Shown here one piece after another: positions 52,423 through 64,000 of a DNA stretch of 64,000 nt. The stretch comes from Strobilurus pachycystidiatus (taxonomy: Eukaryota; Basidiomycota; Agaricomycetes; Agaricales; Physalacriaceae). The first letter of the stretch is position 1, and the number at the start of each line of letters is the position of its first letter. Below the pieces are notes generated by a model, which was given only the letters and a program-made list of their open reading frames with translations, had not been told where the DNA came from and ran no database searches. The translations under genes and the position numbers were made by a program. The stretch is taken from positions 2,728,001-2,792,000 of the forward strand of contig JAHLMK010000001.1 in the NCBI GenBank assembly GCA_019915135.1. The letters run 5' to 3'.

Positions 52423-52682
52423 ACAGCATAGTACAATGCATTCCGGAGGAAGTTACCTCACGGTTGAACTGTCGGAGGCAAGTAAACAGCTCGGAAGTAA
52501 TCCGTGATTAGGAGAGGAAATTACAATCGTTCCTTCAGGCTGTGGCGTCTATGCATTGAGCCTGCCACAGAACATGAGGTTTTCTGTAACAGCATAGTGC
52601 GATGTACCCTGGAGAAAGTTACTTCACTGTCGGAGGCAACTAAACAGCTCGGAAGACATCCGTGAATAGGAGAGGATGACAG
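52423..52682. repeat. imperfect direct duplication (two copies)
   Basis: Copy 1 (52423-52524) and copy 2 (52588-52682) share segments such as CTGTCGGAGGCAA and AACAGCTCGGAAG and are about 85% alike by eye. Copy 1 is flanked by AATCGTTCCTTC on both sides (52408-52419 and 52525-52536). Confidence 0.6.
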
Positions 52683-52862
52683 TTGTCGTACGCGCTTCGT
52701 CGAATGATGCAGGCAGCCTGTGTAATTGCGGCGTTTTGTAGCCGCTCATGATCATGTATTCGTAGCAAGTGAGGCTCCGGGTTTGGCGGTGTGTAAGGTA
52801 TTGAGAAATGGTATGGCGAAAGCCAAATGAGGATGTATGTGCTGCCTACGTGCCCCGTCGTG

Positions 52863-53422
52863 TCATTTCCTCCGAGACGAGTCTGCCCATATTGGTTTCT
52901 GCGCGTCGGGGTCGTCTTCCGTTTGTGTCTGATGGTATCAAGTTGGATCTCACGGAACAAGAAAAAGATAGCACTACAACTGACCTGCGCTTTGACTTGT
53001 TGAGCTGTCTGTTGTTCCCTGGCAATTCGGGCGGCCCGCGAGGCGTCGACTTTACGCCGAATATCGGGCGCCATACGCTACCGGAACGCATGGATTGATG
53101 TGGACGCCCGCAATATTATGTTTCACCCACGTTGTACAGTTCTTCTTCAGTGGGCACAGTCGCTAACGAAAGGGTCAATTCTACATGGACAGAAAAAGCG
53201 CGAGGGAGCTTACTTTTCATCAGAACAAAACCCGTGCCAATCACTGCGCCAGATTCGCATGTAACGCCGCAGAGAACAAGAAATGAGAGAAGCGTGTAAG
53301 AAGGGCAACGAGGCAATCGGAAGAAACGACGATGAGAAATCTGGAAGCGAAGAGCATGCTACACACTCACAGCCCACGGACCACAGTGTGGCCTTGAACC
53401 AGGGAAACGGAGGGTACGACAT
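52863..53422 (-). CDS. CBP4: mitochondrial cytochrome b assembly factor Cbp4
   Basis: Small inner-membrane protein needed to assemble cytochrome bc1; yeast Cbp4 acts with Cbp3-Cbp6 on newly made cytochrome b. It is hidden because five short exons are involved: 53371-53422, 53214-53243, 53131-53162, 52985-53077, 52863-52928, giving 90 residues. The N terminus is MSYPPFPWFKATLWSVG, followed by a membrane segment (LIGTGFVLMK), then TTVPTEEELYN, RMAPDIRRKVDAS and a terminal QKPIWADSSRRK. The order of single TM helix, PTEEELY, MAPDIRRK and PIW fits the fungal Cbp4 pattern. All junctions are GT-AG and in phase. The first intron is 127 bp, long for this genome. Inference from joined exons; no transcript data. 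Confidence 0.75.
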
Positions 53423-53688
53423 GCTGGTTTAGGACTAAGTTGCGCTAAACGAATCACGATGACAGGATCTCATGACGTGAGGACCCGATCGCGACGCAGG
53501 ACGATCATTCTTTCGGAGGCCAGTTCAACTTCTTTTTCCGACTGCAGAGTGTATTGCCCGAGAACGAAAGATGCAAATTATAATTCCGGTGTACAAAATG
53601 ATGGTATAACGTTTATGGACATGTAGGACAGCTACAGACAGCAGTGGCAGGTACAATGGATGCAGGCGGGTACAAAAAAAATGCAAGA

Positions 53689-55776
53689 TTAAGAATCACC
53701 AGTGATGAGTATACGGTTAGCAGTACTGGGGCGGTGTCGCTTCACACCAAAGCCGAGCATGTCGCTCGACCGTCTGCTCTGCATTTCGATCCGCGCTAGC
53801 TCCTGTTCCCACTCCCTAACATCGGCTGAACCCCGGTGCTGGCTCGTAAAGCTGGACGCACTAGTGCCGCTTGTCATGCTGACCATGCTTACAGAGCTAG
53901 TGGTGCTGGGCACCGAAGCCATCCTCGGGGCATGCAGGTAATCTCGGGTACGTATCGGACCAGCCCCTCCGTTTCCAGATTCCATCGTGCCGGGTCGCGT
54001 ATATTTGACGCGTTTGTGGCCGTCATGGGATGGAGGAAGGGCTTCGGGATTCGACGACATCAGAGATAGAGAGAATTTGGATGCTGCGTCGCGTGGCCCG
54101 GCGCTTGTGTGCGGACGTCTCGGAGTTTTAGGCTTCGAGCCATGACTGGACGTTGGTCGGGAGGAGGAAGGATGGTCGGGTGGTCGCGAGACCGGTCGCG
54201 ATGACGCGTGTGCAGGCGCAGGCGCAGGAGGTAATGGAATGTCGTCGTCAGGAGGTTTCTGTGAACGCCTCGGGGATTTGGACTTGGAACGGATCGCATC
54301 CCTTTGAGACTCGTTGTAATTAGATATTGCGAGCTGTCGTTCCGCTTCATTGGATGAAACAATCAACAGCTCCTGCTCTTCCAGGTCAAGGGATTCCGTA
54401 CCGCCAGAAGTGCTCGTGACGATAATCTGGGAAGAATCAATACGAGATCTCTCATGCAGTTCGGAGATATTACCTTAACGCGAACAAAGAACTTGACGGA
54501 GATAAACTCGGTTTGAATGGTCTCCCCAATAGCCCATCGGCTGTTGGACTTCGGGACCGGCCACGGCACTGTCAGTGTTTTACTGGATATGCCATTTTGA
54601 TCCCGCGAGAATGCACCCGATGATTCAGCACCCACGATGGGGTGAATGGAAGACCGCGCGCCGCCAAGTTCCACAGAAGATGTTGATGTGGATGGCCGGT
54701 ATTGAGTGGAATTCGAGTTGGAAGACAGAAGAGGGCGCTGTTCAGTGACGACGGTACTGGTTGAAGCTGCAAAGTTGTCTGGAGTGAGGGTGGGATTAGA
54801 AGACAGAAGCGATGATGATGATGACGATGAAGAGGGAAGGGCATTATGGTGGTATGGGGAAGTAGCATGAGGTGGAGAAGCGGTCTCGGCAGTGAACTGT
54901 GATTGGCTCGGGGAAGAGCCAGAGGTATCCTTGGTATGTATCCGACGCTCGACAATTGCGCTGGCGCTTCGAACGAGAACGGACGGATCTGAGAGGAGGT
55001 GCATTGAAATGGAGACGAGATCCATGGGACCAATGGGGGTCGACGGGGTGTGGATCGAGTAGCGGATCCGCGCAGCACGGGATTTTGTGAATATTTGGTG
55101 CTCCAGCCGGGGAAGACCACTGGAAGGCAGAGGACGAGGGATATTGAGGGGCTGGGAGGGGACGTCGTAGCGGATGAGAGGCAAGTCGGAGACCTTTATG
55201 ATGCGTGTGCCGACACCAGATATGTAGCTGTGATTAAGCACTGGAAAGAGAGCGGTCAGAGCGCATTCTCGTACAGACGCGCGCGGACTGACCTGCTTCG
55301 ACACGCCATAGGCATCGGTACTCCACAAAAGACGCGGTACTGTGTCCGCCGACCCTGGCGGGCACGGACAACCGGAAGGGAAGTTCCATATCCCCGACAT
55401 CCGCGTATTCCTGGTCCTCGGGACGCTCCCAGAGAGTCTTGGAGTACTCGGCGAGTACATTGGACTGCAGGACGCCCGTTCGTCCGAGTAAGAGCTCGTA
55501 GCAGCGCACAGCAACGGAAATGGATCTGGTTGGCAACGGCTTGAGGTCCTGGTCGAGCCTGGTGATGACGACTGAGGAAGGGGGTCAGCGCCGGCCTCTG
55601 CTCATCGCGGAGGGTACAGACCGCCTTCGACCTTGACTGGGGTCAAGCCGAGATAGCCAGTATGGGGAAAGTATCGAATGCCATTGCCTGGGTGAGAGTA
55701 AGCTCGTTGTCGTCGGCGCCGCCGCCGTTACCGCCAGAGAGAGCGCACCTTTGCTGGAGGCGAGAATGACACGCAT
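53689..55776 (-). CDS. arrestin-domain protein
   Basis: Predicted arrestin-related trafficking adaptor or a related scaffold. The first exon is MRVILASSKG; after an intron with a very GC-rich interior it continues NGIRYFPHTGYLGLTPVKV, then TRSISVAVRCYELLLGR, NVLAEYSKTLWERP and GDMELPFRLSVP, the arrestin N-lobe. The C-lobe is suggested by VSISMHLLSDPSVLVRSAS and later WAIGETIQTEFISVKFFVRV. The Ser/Pro-rich tail contains DDDIPLPPAPAPAHA and ends ILITGDS. No PPxY motif is visible in the part I read, so ubiquitin-ligase recruitment is unproven. The start ATG is 237 bp from the SLC35F6-like start on the other strand. Confidence 0.75.
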
Positions 55777-55863
55777 AGAGGGGGGAGTTGGTTGTTGAGA
55801 GAAAGAAGCACGTCTCTTCGATTCGTTATGTACATCCGGTGTATGCTTCTTTGGAGAATCGGG

Positions 55864-55879
55864 TTATATAATTATATAA
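55864..55879. promoter_or_regulatory. palindromic TATA element in a divergent promoter
   Basis: TTATATAATTATATAA is fully self-complementary. It lies 88 bp from the arrestin-like ATG and 134 bp from the SLC35F6-like ATG, so it could serve both directions. Function is inferred from position. Confidence 0.4.
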
Positions 55880-56013
55880 TATTACCTAACTCAAGGCGTG
55901 TCTAAGTCTTGCCTTCGCTGTGCGTGAAGCTTGAGCTCTTACCACTCGCGTCCACTCGAGCTCCTGCCTCGGACTCCCAACTCTGCCTACACCTTCTCCC
56001 AGACTACGCTGCC

Positions 56014-58029
56014 ATGCCTAGTTTCTTCATCCCCATCCTGCTCGCAGGAATGATTATCACAGTCAGTCTCTTCTGCACCCCACACTAGCTGGCCTCGGCC
56101 TACCCCACGAGTGCGCCTACGCCCACTCGTACTGTAGGCTGAGTCACCTTGTTGTTCTGATGACCGAGAACAAATGTACTCAACTCAGCTCAGGGCTCAA
56201 GCAACAGCCTCTGGAGTAAATGGCAGGTTTGTGTTGCATTATCTTGTCGTAACATATCGTTATCGACTAATAATATTCATTAGGACATGCAATGCGTTGA
56301 GAACTGCGATGATCCTGATGTTACCCGTCGCGTGCTTTATGAGCAGCCGGTCTGGCAGACCCTCCAGATGTTCCGTTCGTCTTCTCCATATATCATGTCA
56401 ACGTATCACGCTCATTTCATCATTCCATTCATACAGTCGGAGAGATGCTGTGTGAGCATATCGTCTGTTTCCCATCCTGTCAAACCGACCTACTTCCCTA
56501 GGCTTCCTTCCCGTGTTGTATACGTGGCTCCAGTCCCGCCGCACTCAAGCCGTCCAACTGTCGGACGACTCAGTGACCATCCCACCGAAGGACCGAACGC
56601 TCCCGCTCACTGGATACAAGATCTTGTTGCTATGGATCCCAGCGGCGTGCGACCTGACGGGAACAACTGTACGTCGCGTAGGAGCCCGCAAGACTCTCAC
56701 TTTTGAACGCCTTCTTCTAGATGATGAACATTGGTCTACTGTATACGCCTGTTTCAATCTATCAGATGACTCGCGGGGCTCTGGTTCTCTTTGTTGGGTT
56801 TCTCAGTGTTGTATTCCTTCGTCGCCGACTTTGGCTCTATCAGTACGTGATTCCGTATCTCATTCATACATATCTCATTCATATGTATATGTTCCAGATG
56901 GGTTTCGCTCATCATCGTCATGGCCGGTGTTGGTCTAGTTGGTCTCAGCGGATCACTCATCAAAGACGCTGTCAAAGAATCGCTTGCTCAATACCTCTCT
57001 CAACCCGCATTTACTCGAGATGCTCCGGAACCCATTGACAAGCCAGAGGCTACTACAGTCCTTGTCGGTAAGTGGACGTAGGCTGTCCGCACGCAAACTT
57101 CTGACGCGTGCGCAGGCGTGTTCTTCATTCTCTTTGCTCAAATCTTGTGCGTCGTTTGTGCTAAATCAGCCGAAGCTTGTGATGCAACCAATTTTACAGC
57201 ACGGCAACCCAGTTTGTCGTTGAAGGTTAGTCCAATATGTTCTCCGTATCGAACGCATCTAATTCAATCTGTAGAAAAGATCTTGAGTGTGTGAATATTG
57301 ATTCCCATTTTCGGAAGTCGTAACGCGAAATATAGGTGTCTACTCTGTGCCTCCCCTGGTTGCCGTTGGTTGGGAAGGTTTCTTTGGAGCTTTGACCATC
57401 TTACTCGTGTTCCCTATCCTCGCGATTCCCTCCGTGGCTGCGAAATCCCCATTCTTCGATATCCCTCGGGGCTGGAGGCAGATGATGGACACGCCAACTG
57501 TTCTGTATTCGGGGATTGCTATCGCTTGCAGTATCGCGCTCTTCAACTACTTCGGACTCAGCGTTACGCGCCACGTCAGTGCCACGGTCCGTTCTTTGAC
57601 TGATTCGTGCAGGACTCTCGCAATCTGGATAATTAGCTTGGGCATTGGCTGGGAGAAGCTCTTGTTCCCCGTTTCGCTTCTTCAGATACTTGGGTTCACT
57701 CTGCTTGTGTGCGTGCTTTTCGCCTGAAATCATTGATTCATATTCTAATTCCAATCACAAACAGATACGGAACAGTACGCCTATATCCCTTCAGGTTGCC
57801 ATATCGGACTGACACGCTTGTTTTCTAGTTCATGTTCAACGGTCTCGTTCGAGCACCGTTCTGCTTAGCTCCCCGTGTGGATACGGACGACGCAGCTGAC
57901 GTGGAAGAAGCGGAAGGGCTTCTGTCCTCGCCGCTCGATGAGACTGCTGCGTTACCAGCGGATCTTGGCCAAAGTGGCTTCGATGTCATCCCAGAAACAC
58001 ATCGGAAGACGACGTCGTCTTCCACATGA
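56014..58029 (+). CDS. SLC35F6-type drug/metabolite transporter
   Basis: Ten-TM EamA/SLC35-family carrier similar to human SLC35F6. The match covers the length: IPILLAGMIIT with SNSLWSKW, DLTGTTMMNIGLLYT, RGALVLFVGFLSVVFLRRR, AGVGLVGLSG, FFILFAQI, SVPPLVAVGWEGFFG, IALFNYFGLSVTRHVSAT, RTLAIWIISLGIGWEKLL, LLQILGFTLLVYGTFMFNGL. The human relative is in lysosomes and mitochondria; the substrate is not known. A 65-residue acidic, Ser/Thr-rich cytosolic tail ends SSST. Exons are many and small; joins in the middle part follow conserved sequence but were not all phase-checked. Confidence 0.88.
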
Positions 58030-58192
58030 TCAGATTTTCTTAGAATCAGATTTTCTTAGACTCTGACGCATTCTGTTGTGTGACTCCCGTCCCCGTATCC
58101 ATCTGTTCCACGGATTTTGTATAATCGTATTCTTGCCTGGCAGAAAGTATTTATTCATCCTCGATCGCGGTAATGTCTCGGTAGCGTAAGGT

Positions 58193-59850
58193 TCAGCTAC
58201 TGGTAGAATCATCAACACTGTCGGACTCGTCGTCGCTGTCCGTTGATCTGTCTTCAGCCCGTGACGCAAGCGTCTCAAGTTCTACAAGGTCCCACCCTAT
58301 CGCATTCTTTGATATCTTCGCGTTTCTGACTGCTTCGCCGAGTTGGAGGAGGTCTTGATCCCTATTCGCCAACACATCAATATGACATATGAAAGAGGGT
58401 CAGAGAGACGGCGTACGTTGTGTGCGCTTGAACCCAAGTGCAAAAATCATTAACCCAAACCTTACTATAGACGTAGTAGACCTCATGATGGTCCAGAATG
58501 TCTTTCAGTTCCAGAAGACAGCGAGTGACCATGCGGATGCCCTGCGAGAGTATATCGGCGACGTCTTGCTGGCATTTCTCCGCCAGCAGAAACGATCTAT
58601 ACAGAGGGAATGCAAGAGAACGTCGGTATGAAGGAACGAGGGTTGGTATTATGTCCGCCGGCGTGATGCTTCCCCCACTAGGATCCAGACCACCTGGAGA
58701 GCTAACTTCGTATGTAGGTGGGTCCAATGCCGAGAAGCAAGGCGTCAAGGCGCTTATCGTCCAAGCGCTTTCTGGTGTCGAATCGTGCTGTGTGGTTCTC
58801 ACATCATAGGCGTACGAGAAAAGAATGGTGGTCAAGGTTAGGTAGAGTTGACGTGTTTGCGCAGCTGACGCGAGCACTTCAGGCCATCAAGAGATGAGCA
58901 TAAGAAAGCTAATGATGGGACAAGCACGTACACTCAACTCGAGGTAAATTCAGCATGGTGAGCTTTTCGGCCTCAGTGAAGTCGAAGGTATCGAGGGTGC
59001 GTGCGTACGGACTTGTCCATGCGACAAGAGAGTCGATATACTCTGATTCGGCGAAGTCTGCTCTGGTAAACTTCAGTTTTGACGCACGTATGCCCGGGAA
59101 GCCTCACACTTACAGGTAATATTCTTCGTCCCATTTATCATCCTCATGCTTGACCCGTCGTGCTCGCCTCTCAGTCGGATCCAGCGTCTCCGCATCAGGG
59201 CCAAGCTCGTTGACTTCGTTTTCGGTGTAGGATACATGCTCGAAGTATCCAAAGTGGCGGTCCAGAAAACCGTATCTAGAGACGCTTTCGGTGCGTAGAG
59301 AAGCCGTCGATATTGGCTCTGGTACTTCTTGGGGCAGTTGCCAATCATTTTTCTCGCCTGGATATTGGAGTAAATGACTTGACGTGTAGAAGGCCAAGGC
59401 AGGGCATCCACCTTCTAGTAGGCCATCATCCAGAGAGACCTTATCCATGGATGCCGCCAGATCGTCGTCCAAAACCTCTATTAGAGGCGTAGTTTTGGAC
59501 GGCCGTGGTGCCAACAGTTTGGCCATTAGATCCAGATCTTTGAACTCTTGACCGCGCGTTTCCTTGGTGAGGGTCACAGTTATAAAGCCTGGCCCAGGAT
59601 CATACTTGGCAGAAGACTTTTCATCTTCGAGTAGAGGGTACGAGAAATTTAACCGCAGGAAGTACGGGTTTACATGAAGGCTGAAGAGTGTGTCGTCGAC
59701 GTTTACTTCGATGTCGGACGCCTGGTTGGAAAGGGGTTATTTTGGGTAAGAATACAGCCAAGATTAGGTACGGACACGGATAGATGGGCAGTAGACAGAT
59801 ATGATGACTGATTCCTCAGTCTGGCTACAAGTAAACTTGGGAGTGATCAT
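58193..59850 (-). CDS. SHQ1: H/ACA snoRNP assembly factor Shq1
   Basis: Chaperone that holds dyskerin (Cbf5) before H/ACA snoRNP assembly. The N terminus is the CS domain: MITPKFTCSQTEESVIISVY, then ASDIEVNVDDTLFSLHV and NPYFLRLNFSYPLLEDE, close to yeast Shq1. The Shq1-specific helical domain follows: ISTASLRTESVSRYGFLD, FEHVSYTENEVNELGPDA, then KHEDDKWDEEYYL and the C-terminal core (SYRRSLAFPLYRSFLLAEKC, RCLLELKDILDHHE). The acidic tail ends DDSTSS. It shares a 113-bp promoter with TRP2 on the other strand. Confidence 0.93.
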
Positions 59851-59931
59851 GGCGGGGGAGAATTAGAAATAAAGCATCGGCGGTATCGGGCCGATGTCGA
59901 TTTTCAATCTACGCCCCTGTCCGAGTCAACT

Positions 59932-59939
59932 GTAATTCG
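59932..59939. promoter_or_regulatory. candidate general amino-acid control element upstream of TRP2
   Basis: CGAGTCAA 24 bp before the TRP2 ATG. Its complement contains TGACTC, six of seven bases of the Gcn4/CPC1 site. Identical to the element at 4503-4510 near PRO3. Confidence 0.35.
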
Positions 59940-59963
59940 GACTTGGACACGACTTGATACGCG

Positions 59964-61733
59964 ATGAATACAAAGGTTGGTTACTTCACGTTTGGATGGT
60001 GTTTATCTCAAGACATTGTTGCACAGAATCTCCCCGCGTTCCCTTCGCTGGAGACCGTCGAAAAGCTCATCGTTACCGAGGGCAAAGGAAACTGTGTCCC
60101 GGTCTACGTGGAACTGCCCGCGGACCTCATCACACCATGCATGGCCTACTTGCGCATTGCGAAGGACTCAAAATACAGCTTCCTGCTTGAGTCAGTGGTT
60201 GCAGGAGAGAGCGTGGCCCGTTATAGCTTCATCGGCGCTGGTAATTTGAAATCCGCCTTGCATATAGAGCATCTAACCTCACAGATATCAGATCCATTCA
60301 AAGTAATCAAGACAGGGCCACGCGAGGAAATCCAGGGCGACCCAATGGTTACTCTGCAGAAGGAGCTGGCCTTATACCAATACGTCAAGATCCACGAAGT
60401 CCCTACCTTCACTGGCGGTTCCATTGGCTACATAGCATACGACTGCATCCAGCACTTTGAGCCCAAAACTGCTTGTGAACTCACAGACACACTAAACATT
60501 CCCGAGGCCGTGTTTATGCTCGTCGACACGCTCGTCGTCTACGACCATCTCTTCCAGAACCTCAAAGTCATCTCGCACGTATTCTGTCCCAAGAACTCTG
60601 GCGGAAACCTCTCCTTCACGTATCAAACCGCTGTCAACAAGGCAAGAAGGCTGGCTAGAACGCTCTCTGTCAACTCGACCCCGGAACCTCTGCAACGGCC
60701 GATCACGACTTTGGGAGGGGAAGGCGTCTCTAACGTCGGGAGGGACGGATATAAAGCGTTTGTCACGCAGCTCAAGAAGCACATCGTTGCTGGAGACATC
60801 ATCCAGGCCGTTCCATCGCAGAGGCTGTCTCGACCGACGGACCTACACCCATTCAATGCATACCGCCATCTGCGACAAGTCAATCCGAGCCCTTACATGT
60901 TCTACCTGGATTGTGGTGATGTTCAGTTTGTCGGCGCCAGCCCGGAAACGCTCTGCAAAGTTTCGAAGAACGTCGTTTTCAACCATGCCATTGCTGGTAC
61001 GACGCGGAGAGGAAGTACACCTGAAGGTAGTCTCAAAATCAACGTCTACATATGAGAACATCATACTAATTGGATCCTTAGAGGATGCGAAACTTGGGGC
61101 ACTGCTGTTGGCGTCAGAGAAGGACCGCGCAGAGCACATCATGCTCGTCGATCTTGCGAGGAACGACGTCAATCGCGTCTGCGACCCCAGAACCGTCAAG
61201 GTTGATCATCTCATGAAGGTCGAAAAATTCAGCCATGTTATGCATCTCACCTCTCAAGTGTCCGGAACCCTGCGGGAAGGGTTGACCAGGTTGGCGAGAT
61301 TTATCATGGTGTTAAAAAGTTTATTCCTCATTCCTCTGTCAGATTCGACGCGTTCCGTTCCATCTTTCCAGCTGGGACTGTATCGGGCGCACCAAAGATC
61401 AAAGCAATAGAGATCATCTCGTCACTAGAGAAGGAGCGGCGCGGTGTATATGCGGGTGCTGTCGGCCGCTTCGATTTCGCTGAAGATGAGATGGACACCT
61501 GCATCGCAATTCGCACTATGACTTTCAAAAATGGTGTTGCGTACCTCCAGGCTGGTGGTGGAATTGTGTTCGATAGCGACGAGGAGGAAGAGTACATAGA
61601 GACGATCAATAAGCTGAAGGCGAATGTGCGGGCATTATCGCAGGCAGAACGTGAGTCTTCCACTATTAGGATGCTACTGGCTGTTGAAACTCCTTTTCCA
61701 GAATACTGGTACGATGTCCAGCATAGTCGATAG
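59964..61733 (+). CDS. TRP2: anthranilate synthase component I
   Basis: Converts chorismate to anthranilate, the first committed step to tryptophan, using ammonia from the glutaminase subunit. The chorismate-binding domain shows [73 protein letters not shown] and [18 protein letters not shown]. The N-terminal regulatory domain carries LLES in [19 protein letters not shown], the tryptophan feedback motif. The start is MNTK followed by a probable intron (donor gttggt, acceptor ttgcacag) that joins to [14 protein letters not shown]; without it the frame would also read through. Component II/TRP1 is not in the window. Divergent from SHQ1. Confidence 0.94.
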
Positions 61734-61834
61734 AAGTTACCAAACTTCAGTAGTGTCTTCCGGGAGATAATAATGATATGGATGTAAGATACAGATAAGG
61801 AAGTCTGAGAGCGCAATAACGTGCCATTATCTAC

Positions 61835-62831
61835 CTATGATTCTTGATCCTCATCGTCCTCGTACTCCTCCTCTTCTCCCTCGTACTCCTCCCCATTGTC
61901 CTGCTCGTACTGCACGGAAGCGGCATCTTGCTGAGCCCTTTCTGCTAGTTCTTGTTGCTTTTGGAAGTGAGTAAGAGCACGGTCCCCCACGCCGGCTTTG
62001 GCTGCCACGCTCAAAACACCAGCAATCAATTCCGCGGCCCGAGTACTCTCGTCGTTGGCGGGTATTGCGTACATGACGAGGCGAGGATCAGCGTTGGAGT
62101 CGATGATGCCGATTGTAGGGACGTGCTCGACTGCACATTCACGGATAGCGTTCATGTTCGCAAGGGGGTTAAGGATGATGACAAGGTCGGGAATGACTTT
62201 AGTCGTTTTGACGGTCTCCTCGCCGAACAGCTGGAACTTGTTGGTGAGGGTTCCGGGAAGCCAACGCTCGCCGACGTGGTACCCTCTTGTGCCGACGCGA
62301 GTAGCTGCCTTTTCGACGACGGGACGGAGGTCGGGACGGGTGCCGACAAAGACAATCTGACCGCCTTCCTTGGCGATGGCCCGTGTTACTTTTGCGGCGC
62401 GGCGAAGAAGGGGAAGAGTATGTTCCATGTCAATGATGGTGATGCCTGCGCGCGTGCCGTACGCGTAGGGCATGAAGTTGGGGTTCATGATCTGGGTCGC
62501 ATGCCCGAAATGGGCACCCGCGGCGAGTAATGCCGAGAGAGTGGTATCCTCAGACGGTCGGTGGAGAGACGTGCGCATGTTCCACGTGTTCTCTGGCTGC
62601 TGGGTGGAGCCAAACGGAGTCATGAAGTCGACTAGGGAGAGTGAATACAGCGGGCGGCCAGCGCACAGTGCGGAACGTACCGAGCATGCGCCGGTCGTTG
62701 CGGTCGCGTTGGAATTCCATCCAGTCGACGGGCGTCCGCAGCGGCCGCTCTCCCTTGGTGTACAGCGTCCGGGCCGGCCCCCGCAGCGCCGCGAGACGCG
62801 GTGCGCCTCTGCGCGTAGCGTGTGGGAGCAT
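61835..62831 (-). CDS. MRP4: mitochondrial ribosomal protein uS2m
   Basis: Small-subunit protein of the mitochondrial ribosome (bacterial RpsB homologue). The N terminus MLPHATRRGAPRLAALRG is Arg-rich and fits a presequence. The S2 core shows LSALLAAGAHFGHATQIMNP, YAYGTRAGITIIDME, GQIVFVGTRPDL, GERWLPGTLTNKF and PDLVIILNPLANMNAIREC, followed by HVPTIGIIDSNADPRLVMYA. The tail is very acidic (EEYEGEEEEYEDDEDQES). There is one intron near the 5' end (between RRMLG and VDFMTPFG). It shares a 132-bp promoter with the Hsp70 gene. Confidence 0.93.
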
Positions 62832-62932
62832 GAGAAAATGCAAATGTCACGTCGTTACGGTGTTATCCTTACTAAGATCGAATTGATGGAGATCACGCCG
62901 AAAAAAAATTCCTGCCCCCTACCACCAACACA

Positions 62933-62954
62933 CTTCCCTCCCTCCCTCCCTCCC
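62933..62954 (+). promoter_or_regulatory. CT-rich (CCCT)n tract before the Hsp70 start
   Basis: A pure pyrimidine run of CCCT units 10 bp before the ATG at 62964. CT-rich tracts near transcription starts are common in highly expressed filamentous-fungal genes. No heat-shock element was seen, which suits a constitutive SSB-type gene. Confidence 0.45.
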
Positions 62955-62963
62955 GCACTAAAA

Positions 62964-64000
<1,037 letters not shown>

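Larger units (their letters stand above)
51987..52862. other. gene-poor stretch with a palindrome and a duplicated segment
   Basis: Between the convergent SIP5 and CBP4 genes. It contains a perfect 22-bp palindrome at 52293-52314 (centre GTATAC) and a duplicated segment of about 95-100 bp (52423-52524 and 52588-52682). Confidence 0.5.

Overview
The window is nuclear DNA of a mushroom-forming basidiomycete (Agaricomycete type). Genes are dense and cut by many introns, mostly 47-60 bp with GT-AG ends. The markers include a retaining trehalose phosphorylase, a large KIN1/PAR-1 kinase, a Ser/Thr-rich secreted expansin-like protein and an F-box protein of the mushroom type. There is no sign of bacterial, plastid or viral sequence. 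I see no rRNA, tRNA, CRISPR array or intact transposon. I rebuilt 31 protein-coding genes by joining exons; the last one runs off the right edge. Exon sums were checked for frame by hand for CBC2, RPT3, PRO3, ALG13, TRM9, EGD2, SNRNP27, SUI1, FYV7, KIN1, CBP4, the trehalose phosphorylase and the two hypothetical genes; the others are supported by joined homology but not base by base.

Left part (0.7-11 kb): housekeeping genes in close divergent pairs. These are CBC2/RPT3, PRO3/ALG13, EGD2/SNRNP27 and SUI1/FYV7, plus TRM9 and a PP4 regulatory subunit (PSY4 type). Middle left (12-24 kb): a KIN1-type kinase, a PAP2 lipid phosphatase, a divergent Brf1-like Pol III factor and trehalose phosphorylase. 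Middle (24-36 kb): a small unknown Cys-motif protein, POL5, a HAD/NIF phosphatase-like protein, a mitochondrial RCC1-repeat protein, an F-box protein and a second unknown gene.

The accessory part (36-45 kb) holds the most unusual gene, a roughly 1,550-residue synthetase. It joins an adenylation domain, a carrier domain and three transmembrane pairs alternating with three left-handed beta-helix (hexapeptide) domains, the layout of bacterial epsilon-poly-lysine synthetase (Pls). A 2.7 kb gene-poor stretch and a secreted expansin-like gene follow. Right part (45.7-64 kb): SERCA calcium pump, SIP5, a five-exon CBP4 rebuilt from short pieces, an arrestin-like protein, an SLC35F6 carrier, SHQ1, TRP2, mitochondrial uS2m and an SSB-type Hsp70.

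Most genes are unrelated in pathway. Shared themes are translation and ribosome or snoRNP biogenesis (SUI1, TRM9, EGD2, FYV7, POL5, SHQ1, SSB, uS2m) and amino-acid biosynthesis (PRO3, TRP2). PRO3 and TRP2 share a CGAGTCAA element, which contains a Gcn4/CPC1-like TGACTC core, in their short promoters.
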